Made by a program: the position numbers and the translations under genes. The notes beneath the pieces were generated by a model. It was given only the letters and a program-made list of their open reading frames with translations. It ran no database searches and was not told the origin of the DNA. Shown one piece after another: positions 19,778 through 28,655 of a stretch of DNA of 64,000 nt; positions within the stretch are counted from its first letter, which is position 1, and every line of letters begins with the position of its first letter. The stretch is from G963667075 sp963667075 (GTDB lineage Bacteria; Pseudomonadota; Alphaproteobacteria; Micavibrionales; Micavibrionaceae). The stretch covers positions 868,001-932,000 of the forward strand of contig OY762938.1 in the NCBI GenBank assembly GCA_963667075.1, written 5' to 3'.

Positions 19778-20359
19778 TCACCCTTTTTGTGCAATCTTTC
19801 GGATAGCCTCTGGATAGGCTATATGTTCCTGTATCAGGACGCGCTCTGCCAGCATGTCTGGTGTATCGCCCTCCATGATTGGCACTTCTTTTTGTACAAT
19901 GATAGGCCCAGCATCAACCTCAGCCCGAACGAAATGAACTGTACAACCGCTTTTCTTCTCCCCTGCTTCAATCGCCCGTTCATGCGTGTGAAGTCCCTTA
20001 TAGGCCGGTAAAAGAGACGGATGAATATTAACAATGCCGTTTTCCGGGTATGCCTTTACAAATTCAGCACTTAAAACCCGCATAAAGCCTGCAAGACAGA
20101 GCAAATCAGGCGCATAGCTATTAATTTTTTCTTTTAAAGCAGCTTCAAAAGCCGCTTTGTTCTCGAACGCTTTATGATCGACAACTTCGTACGGGATACC
20201 GGCTTTTCCGGCCCGCTCCAGACCAAAAGCCCCTGAAATATTGGATATAACAACCTCAATTTTCGCGGGAAAATCCGAAGAGTCGCACGCGTCAATAAGA
20301 GATTGAAGATTACTCCCTCTACCGGATATGAGTACAGCCAGTTTTATTTTTTCCGTCAT
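19778..20359 (-). CDS. purN: PurN, phosphoribosylglycinamide formyltransferase
   Basis: PurN transfers a formyl group from 10-formyl-THF to GAR in purine synthesis. The 193-residue protein shows LISGRGSNLQSL (substrate loop), GFMRVLS, the catalytic NIHPSLLPAYKG, and the Asp of DAGPIIVQKEVPI. Length is typical. Its start lies 41 bases inside the end of purM, so the pair is coupled. Confidence 0.96.
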   Translation of the reverse strand: MTEKIKLAVLISGRGSNLQSLIDACDSSDFPAKIEVVISNISGAFGLERAGKAGIPYEVVDHKAFENKAAFEAALKEKINSYAPDLLCLAGFMRVLSAEFVKAYPENGIVNIHPSLLPAYKGLHTHERAIEAGEKKSGCTVHFVRAEVDAGPIIVQKEVPIMEGDTPDMLAERVLIQEHIAYPEAIRKIAQKG

Positions 20360-21386
20360 TCTTACTTACCCTTCCAATGACATAAACCGTTTCACCTTGT
20401 TGTTCCAGCTTCTGCAGAACCTGCTCTTTTTCAGACGATGAACAAATCACAACCATACCAATCCCGGCATTAAGCGTTCTGTACAGATCCTCTTTTTCCA
20501 ACCGGCCTTTATCGGCAAGCCATTTAAAAACAGGCTGTATATCCCAGCTTTGGCCCTCAATAACAACATCGAGCCCTTCAGGCAAAATGCGCGGGATATT
20601 TTCCAGCAAACCGCCCCCCGTAATATGAGCCAGTCCCTTGATCAGACCCGGTTTCTCTTTCATCACCTTTAGAAGAGACGAGACATAAAGGCGCGTCGGG
20701 ACAAGAAGTGCTTCACCCAATGTGTCACAAGACGACGCAAAAGGAGGAGGCGCATCATAAGACAACCCTTCATCCTTTACGATTTTCCGAACCAGTGAAA
20801 AACCATTTGAATGCAGCCCGCTAGAGGCCAGCCCCAAAAGACAATCGCCATCCTCTATGGTCTCGCCTGTCAGCATGTGAGCCCGTTCAACCGCACCGAC
20901 ACAAAAACCGGCAAGATCATAATCACCCTCTTTATACATACCAGGCATTTCGGCTGTTTCACCGCCAATAAGCGCACAACCGGACTCTTTACAGCCTCTT
21001 GCAATGCCCTCGATAACAGCCTGTGCCGTTTCAATTTTAAGTTTTCCGCTGGCAAAATAATCCAGAAAGAAAAGAGGCTCTGCCCCCTGTACAATGAGAT
21101 CGTTAACACACATGGCCACAAGATCAATACCGATCGTATCGTGACGTCCTGTCTCTATGGCAATCGCAATTTTTGTTCCCACGCCATCTGTTGCAGAAAC
21201 AAGAACCGGGTCATCATAGCCTGTTTTCTGCAAATCAAAGAACGCACCAAAACCGCCGACACTGCCCATAACACCATCACGTAACGTGCTCTTAACGGCA
21301 GGCTTTATACGCTCCACCAGTTCATTCCCGGCATCAATATCAACACCGGCTTTTTTATACGCATTTTCCTTTATATCTTTGTTCAC
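20319..21386 (-). CDS. purM: PurM, phosphoribosylformylglycinamidine cyclo-ligase
   Basis: PurM closes the imidazole ring using ATP, giving AIR. The 355-residue product has the N-terminal YKKAGVDIDAGNELV region, the conserved ATDGVGTKIAIA, CVNDLIVQGAEPLFFLDY, GGETAEMPGMY and HITGGGLLENIPR. The start at 21386 lies in a 119-base divergent intergenic region shared with DUF2066. The purM-purN order is common in proteobacteria. Confidence 0.96.
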   Translation of the reverse strand: MNKDIKENAYKKAGVDIDAGNELVERIKPAVKSTLRDGVMGSVGGFGAFFDLQKTGYDDPVLVSATDGVGTKIAIAIETGRHDTIGIDLVAMCVNDLIVQGAEPLFFLDYFASGKLKIETAQAVIEGIARGCKESGCALIGGETAEMPGMYKEGDYDLAGFCVGAVERAHMLTGETIEDGDCLLGLASSGLHSNGFSLVRKIVKDEGLSYDAPPPFASSCDTLGEALLVPTRLYVSSLLKVMKEKPGLIKGLAHITGGGLLENIPRILPEGLDVVIEGQSWDIQPVFKWLADKGRLEKEDLYRTLNAGIGMVVICSSSEKEQVLQKLEQQGETVYVIGRVSKNDGKNKTGCTHIR

Positions 21387-21505
21387 CTTTTTACTCTTTC
21401 CGGCTTAGGACTATAATTTATTCTCTTTTTAGTAATGACTATCACCATCAATCACGCTATAAACACTGAAGCAGATTGGATGAACCAGTTATAACCCTTT
21501 ATAAA

Positions 21506-22663
21506 ATGAAACGTACAGCCTTTTACTCAGTTTTGCTTTTATTTTTTGGCATGGCAGCCGTAATAAACACGGCTTCGGCCCAAAGCAACCCTGTATTTAC
21601 CATAGAAAATGTTGAAGTGGATGTTACCGCTGAAAGTGCTGTCAAGGCACGGGAAGAAGCCTTTGCCAAAGCACAGATAGATGCCTTTACGACTCTTGCC
21701 AGACGCCTTCTTTCCGAAAGGGAAATAAGCACATTCTCTGTGCCGGAGCTTTCCTATATTTCGCCACTTGTTCAGGATTTTGAGATTACGCAGGAGCAAC
21801 TCTCGAACGTCCGGTATAAAGCAAAGTATGTCTTCCGATTTAAGGAAGAAGACGTCCGCCGCTTTTTAGGCGGGCATGGCGTTGTCCACGCACAGGTAAA
21901 GCAAAAAACCATGCTAATTTTGCCGTTTTACCAATGGGATACACGCGCCGTTTTATGGGGACAGAATAATCCATGGCTGGCTTCATGGAATAATTCTTTC
22001 GAGACAAACCAGCTTCTGCCCGTTGCCATTCCGATCGGGGATCTGGCCGACATGATGGACATAGAAGACGATCAGGCCCTTACCTATGACCCCAGACGCC
22101 TGAACCGAATCAAAAGACGATACCACACCGAAGAAGCTGTTATCCTGATTGCTGCACTCGACAACGGCAAGCCTCATTTTAATCCGACCGCTATCGCGGA
22201 CACAACAATGACCATATACGTCTACAAAGCGGGTGAAGACGCCCCTGAATATCTTCATACGCTCAAAGTCGTCCCATCCGGTGAAGAGACTTTTTCGAAA
22301 TTCTTTGAACGCGCTGTCATAGAAACGAAAAGCTTTTTAAGTAGCGGCCTGAACACGCTTTCCACCCGGCAAACAGTTGAGGAAACGAACAGCATACATT
22401 CTGTCGTCCCTTTTTCTTCTATGAGAGAATGGGTTGAGTTACAAAAACTACTCAGACAGATTAAAGAAATCCGGCAAATTGATATACTCAGCCTGAAACC
22501 ACAGAAAGCAGAAATCCGGATTACATTCTCAGGTAATGCGCGAGAGCTACAAAGAACACTGTCCGGATACAACATTGATCTTTCCCCGCACTATACAGGC
22601 TATGCCGGCACCATGGCGACTCCTGCCTACTTTATTCTTCAGAAAAGAAGGTTGATGAGATGA
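21506..22663 (+). CDS. Exported DUF2066-family protein
   Basis: A 385-residue protein from the ATG at 21506, chosen because it gives a signal peptide (MKRTAFYSVLLLFFGMAAVI..ASAQ); the TTG at 21476 would add ten residues before it. The N-terminal part (NVEVDVTAESAVKAREEAFAKAQ) matches the DUF2066 pattern found beside purM and AI-2E permeases in alphaproteobacteria. No enzymatic motif is visible. The stop overlaps the next start (ATGA), so it is co-translated with the permease. Confidence 0.75.
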   Translation: MKRTAFYSVLLLFFGMAAVINTASAQSNPVFTIENVEVDVTAESAVKAREEAFAKAQIDAFTTLARRLLSEREISTFSVPELSYISPLVQDFEITQEQLSNVRYKAKYVFRFKEEDVRRFLGGHGVVHAQVKQKTMLILPFYQWDTRAVLWGQNNPWLASWNNSFETNQLLPVAIPIGDLADMMDIEDDQALTYDPRRLNRIKRRYHTEEAVILIAALDNGKPHFNPTAIADTTMTIYVYKAGEDAPEYLHTLKVVPSGEETFSKFFERAVIETKSFLSSGLNTLSTRQTVEETNSIHSVVPFSSMREWVELQKLLRQIKEIRQIDILSLKPQKAEIRITFSGNARELQRTLSGYNIDLSPHYTGYAGTMATPAYFILQKRRLMR

Positions 22664-23763
22664 CACTCCGTTCCCGGCTTGTATTCTGGTCTGCTGCCTT
22701 TGCTGTTTTTTTACTGATCATATGGCTTTTTAAAAGTGTTCTCTTTCCTTTTATTCTAGGCATGGCAATCGCCTATTTCTTAAATCCGATTGCAGAAAAA
22801 CTGGCCGCCATAAACAAGATGCCTCGGCGCATGGCGGTTTTATCCATTCTTGGCATATTCATTTTAGCCTTTTTATTTCTGCTCGCCCTCATCACGCCCA
22901 TGATGATACGAGAAACGACCCAGCTCATCGAACAGATTCCCAATTATACAGAAAAAGGACAACGTTTTCTGGCCCCCTATCTTTCTTATTTTAGAGATTA
23001 TCTCACCCCGGCCTATGAAGAAGAGCTTAAAAATGCAGCCCAAAACCATGCCGGCACCGCGCTTAATATCGGAAAAAACATCCTTGGCAGTCTTGTCCTC
23101 GGCGGTCAGGCCTTTATCAATTTTATGACACTGCTCTTTGTTACACCGCTGGTCGCCTATTTCATGCTTCAGGAATGGCCCGCCATAACACAATGGGTCG
23201 AAGACCTTATGCCAAAGGAATCAGCCAGCACTATAAAAAACCTGCTTCAGGAGATTGATAAAAAAATATCCGGCTTTGTGCGGGGCCAATTGACCGTCGC
23301 CGCCACGCTGGGACTATTCTACGCCATTGCCCTGTCTGTTGCCGGATTAAAATATGGCGTTTTAATCGGTCTTACCGCCGGTGTGCTTTCTATTATTCCA
23401 ATGCTTGGTTCTATTATTGGGCTCATCACAGCCCTTCTGGTTGCCTGGCTGCAAGGCGGAGACCTTGCCTTTGTCAGCCTTACAGCCGGCATATTTATTT
23501 TCGGTCAGCTCGTAGAAGGGAACCTCCTGACCCCAAAACTTGTAGGAGACAGTGTCGGCCTTCATCCCTTATGGATCATTTTCGCCCTTATGGCAGGCGG
23601 CGCCATGCTTGGTATTCTGGGCATGTTTCTTGCCGTCCCGGTTGCCGCCAGCATTGGTGTTTTAGGCAGTTTCGGGCTTATGAAGTATAAGGGAAGTGTT
23701 TATTACACAGGACAGAAAACAACAGCAAAAAATGGCTCAAAACGTAAAACAGCTACCTCTTGA
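22660..23763 (+). CDS. AI-2E family (PerM/YdiK-like) transporter
   Basis: A 367-residue inner-membrane protein with about eight hydrophobic helices. The central amphipathic segment (about 70-170), RGQLTVAATLGLFYAIAL, GLTAGVLSIIPMLGSIIG and a C-terminal EGNLLTPKLVGDSVGLHPL are hallmarks of the AI-2E/PerM family. Family members have been linked to quorum-signal export and Na+/H+ exchange; the substrate here is unknown. The gene overlaps DUF2066 by four bases and hdaA by 32, and this neighbourhood recurs in alphaproteobacteria. Confidence 0.88.
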   Translation: MTLRSRLVFWSAAFAVFLLIIWLFKSVLFPFILGMAIAYFLNPIAEKLAAINKMPRRMAVLSILGIFILAFLFLLALITPMMIRETTQLIEQIPNYTEKGQRFLAPYLSYFRDYLTPAYEEELKNAAQNHAGTALNIGKNILGSLVLGGQAFINFMTLLFVTPLVAYFMLQEWPAITQWVEDLMPKESASTIKNLLQEIDKKISGFVRGQLTVAATLGLFYAIALSVAGLKYGVLIGLTAGVLSIIPMLGSIIGLITALLVAWLQGGDLAFVSLTAGIFIFGQLVEGNLLTPKLVGDSVGLHPLWIIFALMAGGAMLGILGMFLAVPVAASIGVLGSFGLMKYKGSVYYTGQKTTAKNGSKRKTATS

Positions 23764-24424
23764 TCTCGGTTACCGTACCGCTATGGGCCGTGATAATTTT
23801 TTGATTGCCGAGAGCAATCAGGATGCCGTTGCCTGGATAGACAAATGGCCTGACTGGCCGGCGCCGGCACTTATTTTGCATGGCCCCAAAGCCAGCGGGA
23901 AATCACATCTGGCCTCTGTCTGGGCAGAAAAGAATAATGCCGTCCACATCAACACAGCCAAACTAGCCGCTTTATCCGCAGAAGAACTCGCCCATAAATC
24001 CAAACACCTCATCATCGACCGGGCGGATTTTTCAATCGGCGACGAAAAAGCAGAAACAACGCTCTTCCATTTGTACAATATGTTTAAAGAAGAGCAGCGG
24101 ACAATGCTTCTGACCATGCACGCCCCAGCGTCCAGCCTCTCCTTTTTGATTGCGGACCTCGCCTCGCGGCTCCGCGCAGCCCCTTCTATTGCCATCCATC
24201 CACCAGATGACGCATTGCTGTCTTGCGTTCTGGTCAAACTGTTCAGTGACCGGCAAATATTCATCAGTGAGGAAATTATACGCTACATTATCCCACGCAT
24301 GGAACGCTCGTTCTCAGCGGCCTTTGATCTCGTCGATCAGGCAGACCATCTGGCTTTTTCAGAAAAAAGAAACATTACACTGCCTTTGATCCGGCAGGTT
24401 CTCATGGATCAGGCCGAACAATAA
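23732..24424 (+). CDS. hdaA: HdaA-like regulatory inactivator of DnaA
   Basis: I take the ATG at 23732 (MAQNVKQLPLDLGYR), the usual HdaA start, rather than the GTG at 23696; QLPLDLG is the clamp-binding motif by which Hda meets DnaN. The 230-residue product is a DnaA-like AAA+ domain with Walker A-type GPKASGKSH, a B-type HLIIDRAD, and LASRLRAAPSIAI like the DnaA box VII region. It lacks the DnaA DNA-binding domain. Hda proteins stimulate ATP hydrolysis by DnaA after replisome loading. Its end is six bases from the opposing sixA gene. Confidence 0.85.
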   Translation: MAQNVKQLPLDLGYRTAMGRDNFLIAESNQDAVAWIDKWPDWPAPALILHGPKASGKSHLASVWAEKNNAVHINTAKLAALSAEELAHKSKHLIIDRADFSIGDEKAETTLFHLYNMFKEEQRTMLLTMHAPASSLSFLIADLASRLRAAPSIAIHPPDDALLSCVLVKLFSDRQIFISEEIIRYIIPRMERSFSAAFDLVDQADHLAFSEKRNITLPLIRQVLMDQAEQ

Positions 24425-24430
24425 TCAAAA

Positions 24431-24949
24431 TCAAATTTTTGAATAATCATTCTGCGGCAAAAGAAGGTCCGTAATCCGCGTTTTCGACGGCATTAAATCC
24501 GCCCAGCTTTTGATGTCCGCATCTATGACCGTCAAGCTGCCCGGATGATATCCTTTAAAGAGATTCTTTATAAGGTTCAGATCACCTTTTTCCGACAATG
24601 TTGCGGCAAGGCCAAAAATGGATGGATTGTGCCCAACCACCAAAACAGCGCTGCGCTCTTCCGGCAGATTTTGAACAGCAGATAACAAATCTTCCATAGA
24701 GGCATGATAGATGTCATCTTGAAAATCCTGCTCAAACGCTGGCAAGGAATGCGCGACATTTTCCAAAGTCTGACGTGTCCGGGTAGCGGTTGAACAAATC
24801 GCATAATCAGGATACAGCGCATTGTCTTTCATCACTTTGCCCAGCATCACTGCCTTTTCTTCCCCTTTATTCGTCAATGTCCGGTCATGATCCCCTGTCC
24901 CTTTTGGAAATTCTGTCTCAGCATGCCGCAAGATAAACAGTTTTTTCAT
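24431..24949 (-). CDS. sixA: SixA-like phosphohistidine phosphatase (histidine phosphatase superfamily)
   Basis: A 172-residue protein with the catalytic LFILRHAET (Arg8, His9) and the second catalytic His in LVVGHNPS, plus ICSTATRTRQT. The small size, RHAE motif and lack of a cap domain match SixA, which removes phosphate from phosphohistidine in Hpt domains or the nitrogen PTS. An Hpt-containing kinase is encoded at 16254-19613, but any link is inference. Confidence 0.8.
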   Translation of the reverse strand: MKKLFILRHAETEFPKGTGDHDRTLTNKGEEKAVMLGKVMKDNALYPDYAICSTATRTRQTLENVAHSLPAFEQDFQDDIYHASMEDLLSAVQNLPEERSAVLVVGHNPSIFGLAATLSEKGDLNLIKNLFKGYHPGSLTVIDADIKSWADLMPSKTRITDLLLPQNDYSKI

Positions 24950-25086
24950 ATTTCTTTTTCCTAATCTGGATTACGTTACTTAAGCCCATACAAACGGCAC
25001 GAAGCGCGAATTAGACCATGCCTTTTCCCCTATAGCAACGTTAAAGCAGGCAAAGCAAAACCATTAATTGTTAATTTAATATGGCA

Positions 25087-26466
25087 TTAAACGAGGCCAG
25101 GAGTACGCAATCTGCGTGAAATGTGTCCTTCGTGACACTGACTCTGATCCGATATGGTATGAAAGCCCACCCAGTTCCCAAGCTTTTCTTCTACTGTTGA
25201 GAGCGCACGCCAATTTCGAACTTTTTGCTCATAATATTGAGCGAAGCCCTCTTTTGCCATGCAAATTTCCGGTCCGCTTCTAAATTGTGCAACCTTGTGT
25301 GGTGGATAAACAGGCCCTGCCACCGCCGCAAAGGCTGTTCTTCCGGCCCCCATTAAACAACACACATTCCCTGTTGCAACATGTCTTCGTTCTTCGCCTT
25401 TCATATCACTAATAATATTTTCTGCGGCAGCCTCGGACATGGATTCAATATGGCGTCCTGTTGTCGGCACGCCAACCGGTATAACAGACGAAACAGCACG
25501 TGGTTTCGCTGTACAAATGCCTGTGCCAAATATATTAGAAAACACAGGATTGGCCTGATGCTCATCAACAAAAACAAACCCTTCTTTATTCACCAGACCG
25601 TTCGCAACGAGCCTCTGATCCAAGAGCGGTTTAACCCCTTTAAAACGCGGCACCATAATACCGTATCTATAGGGCAACACATGTTTCTGAAAAACGTTTC
25701 CGTCCTGATCAAATTCTGAAAGCCGCACAAGGCAAGTGCCATCAGGCCCCTGCTCAAAGGCTGTTGCCTCAGCATTACTGATCCATCTGATATTCCTTTT
25801 AGCCATTTCCTGCTCAAACGCGGCACGGGAATTGGAGATACCACCGATTCCAAAATTGCCTAAATCCGGTTCTGCCGTAAAGAACGTAATAAGCTTTTCT
25901 TCTGCTAAACCTTGCCGGCGTAATGCTTCTTCCAGAATAAAAAGCTGCTCATAACCGGGACCGGCACAAGAGGCCCCAGGCGCAATACCAACAACAACAG
26001 GACCTGGCTTTTTGTAAAATTTTTGCAGCGCAACATAAGCTTTCTCTGCTTCAGGCGGGGAGCAAATAGAATGCGTATAGTCCTCCATACCCGGCACAGC
26101 CTCCCAATCATGAGCAGGCCCTGTTGCAATAATAAGGTAATCATAAGGCACAACATCGCCGGCAGCAGTCCTGATCCGATTTCTTTCGGGCTGGATTTCC
26201 TCGGCAGAGGTCACCAAGAGCCTGATATTCTCTCTTGCAAAAGGTTTACGCAGATCAACTTCTATATCCTTACGGGTTTTTTGTCCCGTACCAACATAGG
26301 GATTTGAAGGAATAAAATGAAATTTCGAGGAAGGAGATATCACCGTTATATGACACGCCACCCCATTTTCCTCTGTTCGTTTACGCAGTTCATACGCTGC
26401 TGAAACACCACCAACACCCGCGCCTAATATCACGATATGCGGTTTTTTTGGACATACCATATCCAC
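25087..26466 (-). CDS. sqr: Sulfide:quinone oxidoreductase
   Basis: A 459-residue FAD protein that would oxidise sulfide and reduce quinone at the membrane surface. The N-terminal Rossmann motif is VILGAGVGGVSAAYEL. All three cysteines of bacterial SQR are present by context: Cys135 (HSICSPPEAEKA), Cys167 (GASCAGPGYEQ) and the Cys369/370 pair (NVCCLMGAG). FGTGICTAKP and the C-terminal region also match SQR rather than plain NADH dehydrogenase. It stands alone with no ribosomal or sulfur genes beside it. SQR and a sulfide-tolerant bd oxidase in one genome make a coherent sulfide-to-oxygen route (inference). Confidence 0.85.
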   Translation of the reverse strand: MDMVCPKKPHIVILGAGVGGVSAAYELRKRTEENGVACHITVISPSSKFHFIPSNPYVGTGQKTRKDIEVDLRKPFARENIRLLVTSAEEIQPERNRIRTAAGDVVPYDYLIIATGPAHDWEAVPGMEDYTHSICSPPEAEKAYVALQKFYKKPGPVVVGIAPGASCAGPGYEQLFILEEALRRQGLAEEKLITFFTAEPDLGNFGIGGISNSRAAFEQEMAKRNIRWISNAEATAFEQGPDGTCLVRLSEFDQDGNVFQKHVLPYRYGIMVPRFKGVKPLLDQRLVANGLVNKEGFVFVDEHQANPVFSNIFGTGICTAKPRAVSSVIPVGVPTTGRHIESMSEAAAENIISDMKGEERRHVATGNVCCLMGAGRTAFAAVAGPVYPPHKVAQFRSGPEICMAKEGFAQYYEQKVRNWRALSTVEEKLGNWVGFHTISDQSQCHEGHISRRLRTPGLV

Positions 26467-26598
26467 CCCTCTGTTTTCTTATTTTTTATTTTTATAATAC
26501 CGCAGATAAAAATATCCGGGGAGAGGAGATAGCATATAATAGCTTATTCAATCAAGCTTAAAGTTATGTGAAATGTTAACAGGTAGAGAGACTGCCTT

Positions 26599-27423
26599 TT
26601 ATCCCATGCCGACAGGGCCACTATTCCAATCAGCCCCTCTCGATGAAACCAAATCAGTGCCATAGCCTACTTGGCCATCCGCCCCATGCGCCGGATTTTC
26701 AGCAACAAGCTGCACGCCTTGCTCTTCATTAAAGCGGGAAAGCATGTCTTCCATTGAGTCTCCAATTTGACTAAACAGTTCTATATTACTGTTTTGCAGC
26801 ACATTGGTAAGATTCTGCCCAAGTTCAGCCACCTCTTCCGCCAGCATCCCGCCACTACCACTCATAAGGCTTTGAACCGCCTCAAGGAAATTTGTAGCCG
26901 CTTCCATAACAACAGCCCCGCGCGCCATACCCGGCGCATTGTCAGCCACAACCAAAGCTGTTTGCTCCAGCCCCTCAATGGTAGAAACATCCTGAGATAC
27001 ACTGCCAACCGTATTAGACATCTCACTCTGACTATTTTCCGCATCAGGGGCCTTTGGCACTTCCTTCAGTGCCAGGCGGCTTCCTTCATCAATATAGCTC
27101 TTTATGGCTACGCTATCACGATTTATAACAGCGTTCTTAACGGCGTCAGGATCTATTTCATAAGCCTCCAAAAGACTTTTGATACCACCTGGCTTCCCGT
27201 CAGCATAATCCAGAAACTCTTGCATATCTGCCTTGATCGCATCAGCATCCGGCCCGAATATGCCCGGTCTGGAATCCAGCAAAGCCTGCATCAAGCCATT
27301 ATCTGCCTGCAATTTCTCAAGAAGCTCTGTTGCACCCGGCGTACGTGCAATCTGCGCTGCTCTATCTGGATCACTTGCCCATTCACGCATTTGTGAACGC
27401 GCCTGGTTAAGTATAAAGCCCAT
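26599..27423 (-). CDS. Unknown helical protein (MGF start), secretion-substrate candidate
   Basis: A 274-residue protein from an ATG with AAGGTG at a good distance. It has no signal peptide or membrane helix. The N-terminal half is alpha-helical with short units rich in Asp, Ala and Leu (TPGATELLEKLQADNG, DPDAVKNAVI); a polar Ser-rich linker (about 120-145) leads to a second helical part, and the C-terminal tail is Gly-rich (ending GPVGMG). No family was recognised. In composition, start (MGF) and Pro/Gly-ended tail it resembles the 631-residue protein encoded beside the Dot/Icm genes, though I could not align them convincingly. Confidence 0.6.
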   Translation of the reverse strand: MGFILNQARSQMREWASDPDRAAQIARTPGATELLEKLQADNGLMQALLDSRPGIFGPDADAIKADMQEFLDYADGKPGGIKSLLEAYEIDPDAVKNAVINRDSVAIKSYIDEGSRLALKEVPKAPDAENSQSEMSNTVGSVSQDVSTIEGLEQTALVVADNAPGMARGAVVMEAATNFLEAVQSLMSGSGGMLAEEVAELGQNLTNVLQNSNIELFSQIGDSMEDMLSRFNEEQGVQLVAENPAHGADGQVGYGTDLVSSRGADWNSGPVGMG

Positions 27424-27516
27424 AAGTCACCTTAACTATTGTCGCCATAACCCCTTATGACAACAATAGTAAAGAAAGACGTTTAACATATTGTTAATAT
27501 ATGCCCATAAAATAAC

Positions 27517-28383
27517 TTACGGCGCATCATAAGGCTTTGCCGGACGGAGATAGATATCCGGGCCAAGATCATATTTCATGGAGAGTTTTTCAAGAATGCC
27601 TGTCTCAATATAATGTGTCAGCGCATTATTCATCATTGCTTTCAGCCGTTCCTCGCCAATAGGCACCGCAAAGGCTGTTGAGGGATAACGCAGCGGGTCT
27701 ACACCGGCACGTTTGATCTTACCAGGATTGTTTTCAATAAACGCTTCTGCCGCCGCCGGATCACAAATGGCCCCATCTGCCTTTCCCGTTGAGATGGACA
27801 TCAGAACATCCGCATCTGTATTCATATTCGGCAAAGCGGTAAACCTGGCTTTAGGAAAAATTTCTTTCGTCATCGTCGCAGCGACATAACCATCAAGGCT
27901 CATTAATCTAACGTTTTCGTTATTGGCCGCCATAACAGAGTCATCAAATCTTGTATCACCTGCCCGCACATAAAGATAAAAAGGGGAATAACCGACAGGC
28001 CGCGTAAAGTCCATGGCTCTGGCACGCGCGGCTGTAATGGTTGCCGGCAAGCACGCCATATCAACACGGTGATAGGCCAATCCCTCATAGGCATTGTTAG
28101 CCCCGACCTCTTCCGCCCAATCAATTTTGAGATTTAAGTCCTCGCCTATCCGTTCCATAATATCGTAATACAAGCCACTAAATTTACCGGTATTGGGATC
28201 TTTTGAAAAATAAGGCGGCCATATCAGATAAGAACAACGGATGGTGCCTGTGCTTAAAATTCTCTCATAGGCTATCTCTTTTTGCTCTTGCTTAACCTCG
28301 CCATCAAGGAGCAGGGGAACCACAGACAAGAAAAGAGCCAGAACCGCGACAAGAACGGCTAAAAGAGAGGTTTTATTATCCAT
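27517..28383 (-). CDS. Membrane-anchored amino-acid-type solute-binding protein
   Basis: From the ATG at 28383 the product is 288 residues. An N-terminal hydrophobic helix (about 6-26) is followed by a type 3 solute-binding fold: GTIRCSYLIWPPYFSKD, FSGLYYDIMERIGEDLNLK, and FTRPVGYSPFYLYVR are typical of family-3 binding domains. No ABC permease or ATPase gene is nearby, so it may be an orphan receptor. The in-frame start at 28440 would place charged residues before the helix and is less likely. Confidence 0.75.
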   Translation of the reverse strand: MDNKTSLLAVLVAVLALFLSVVPLLLDGEVKQEQKEIAYERILSTGTIRCSYLIWPPYFSKDPNTGKFSGLYYDIMERIGEDLNLKIDWAEEVGANNAYEGLAYHRVDMACLPATITAARARAMDFTRPVGYSPFYLYVRAGDTRFDDSVMAANNENVRLMSLDGYVAATMTKEIFPKARFTALPNMNTDADVLMSISTGKADGAICDPAAAEAFIENNPGKIKRAGVDPLRYPSTAFAVPIGEERLKAMMNNALTHYIETGILEKLSMKYDLGPDIYLRPAKPYDAP

Positions 28384-28553
28384 TGTATAGAGCCTTTTTC
28401 TACTTACCTTTAATACGGGAAGGCTATAGCAGAGGCGCATAAAAATAAATAGAAAAGGGAGATCTCCCCTTTATTTTATCTTGATTTTGCTTAATCCCTT
28501 GGCCATAGTGCCCCTATGCAACACACAAACAGCATAATTATTCGAATTATCAA

Positions 28554-28582
28554 CCCGGTTCTCATCTGAGAAGAGAGCCGGG
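28554..28582 (+). promoter_or_regulatory. Stable hairpin in the ileS leader
   Basis: A 10-bp stem (CCCGGTTCTC / GAGAGCCGGG, one G-T pair) with a nine-base loop ends 73 bases before the ileS start. A T5 run begins nine bases after the stem, too far for a standard terminator. It may be a leader structure, an attenuator or part of a small RNA. Nothing shows a T-box, which is not expected in proteobacteria. Confidence 0.35.
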
Positions 28583-28655
28583 ATATCCCTGTTTTTCATA
28601 CAGCCGTATAAAATTGTAATTTTAAAAAAAAGATAATAGAGAAGCGAACAAACCC

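Noticed and set aside
28541..28547. TTCGAAT, resembling a tRNA T-loop
   Set aside because: The flanking bases do not form a T-stem and no acceptor or anticodon arms fit on either strand.
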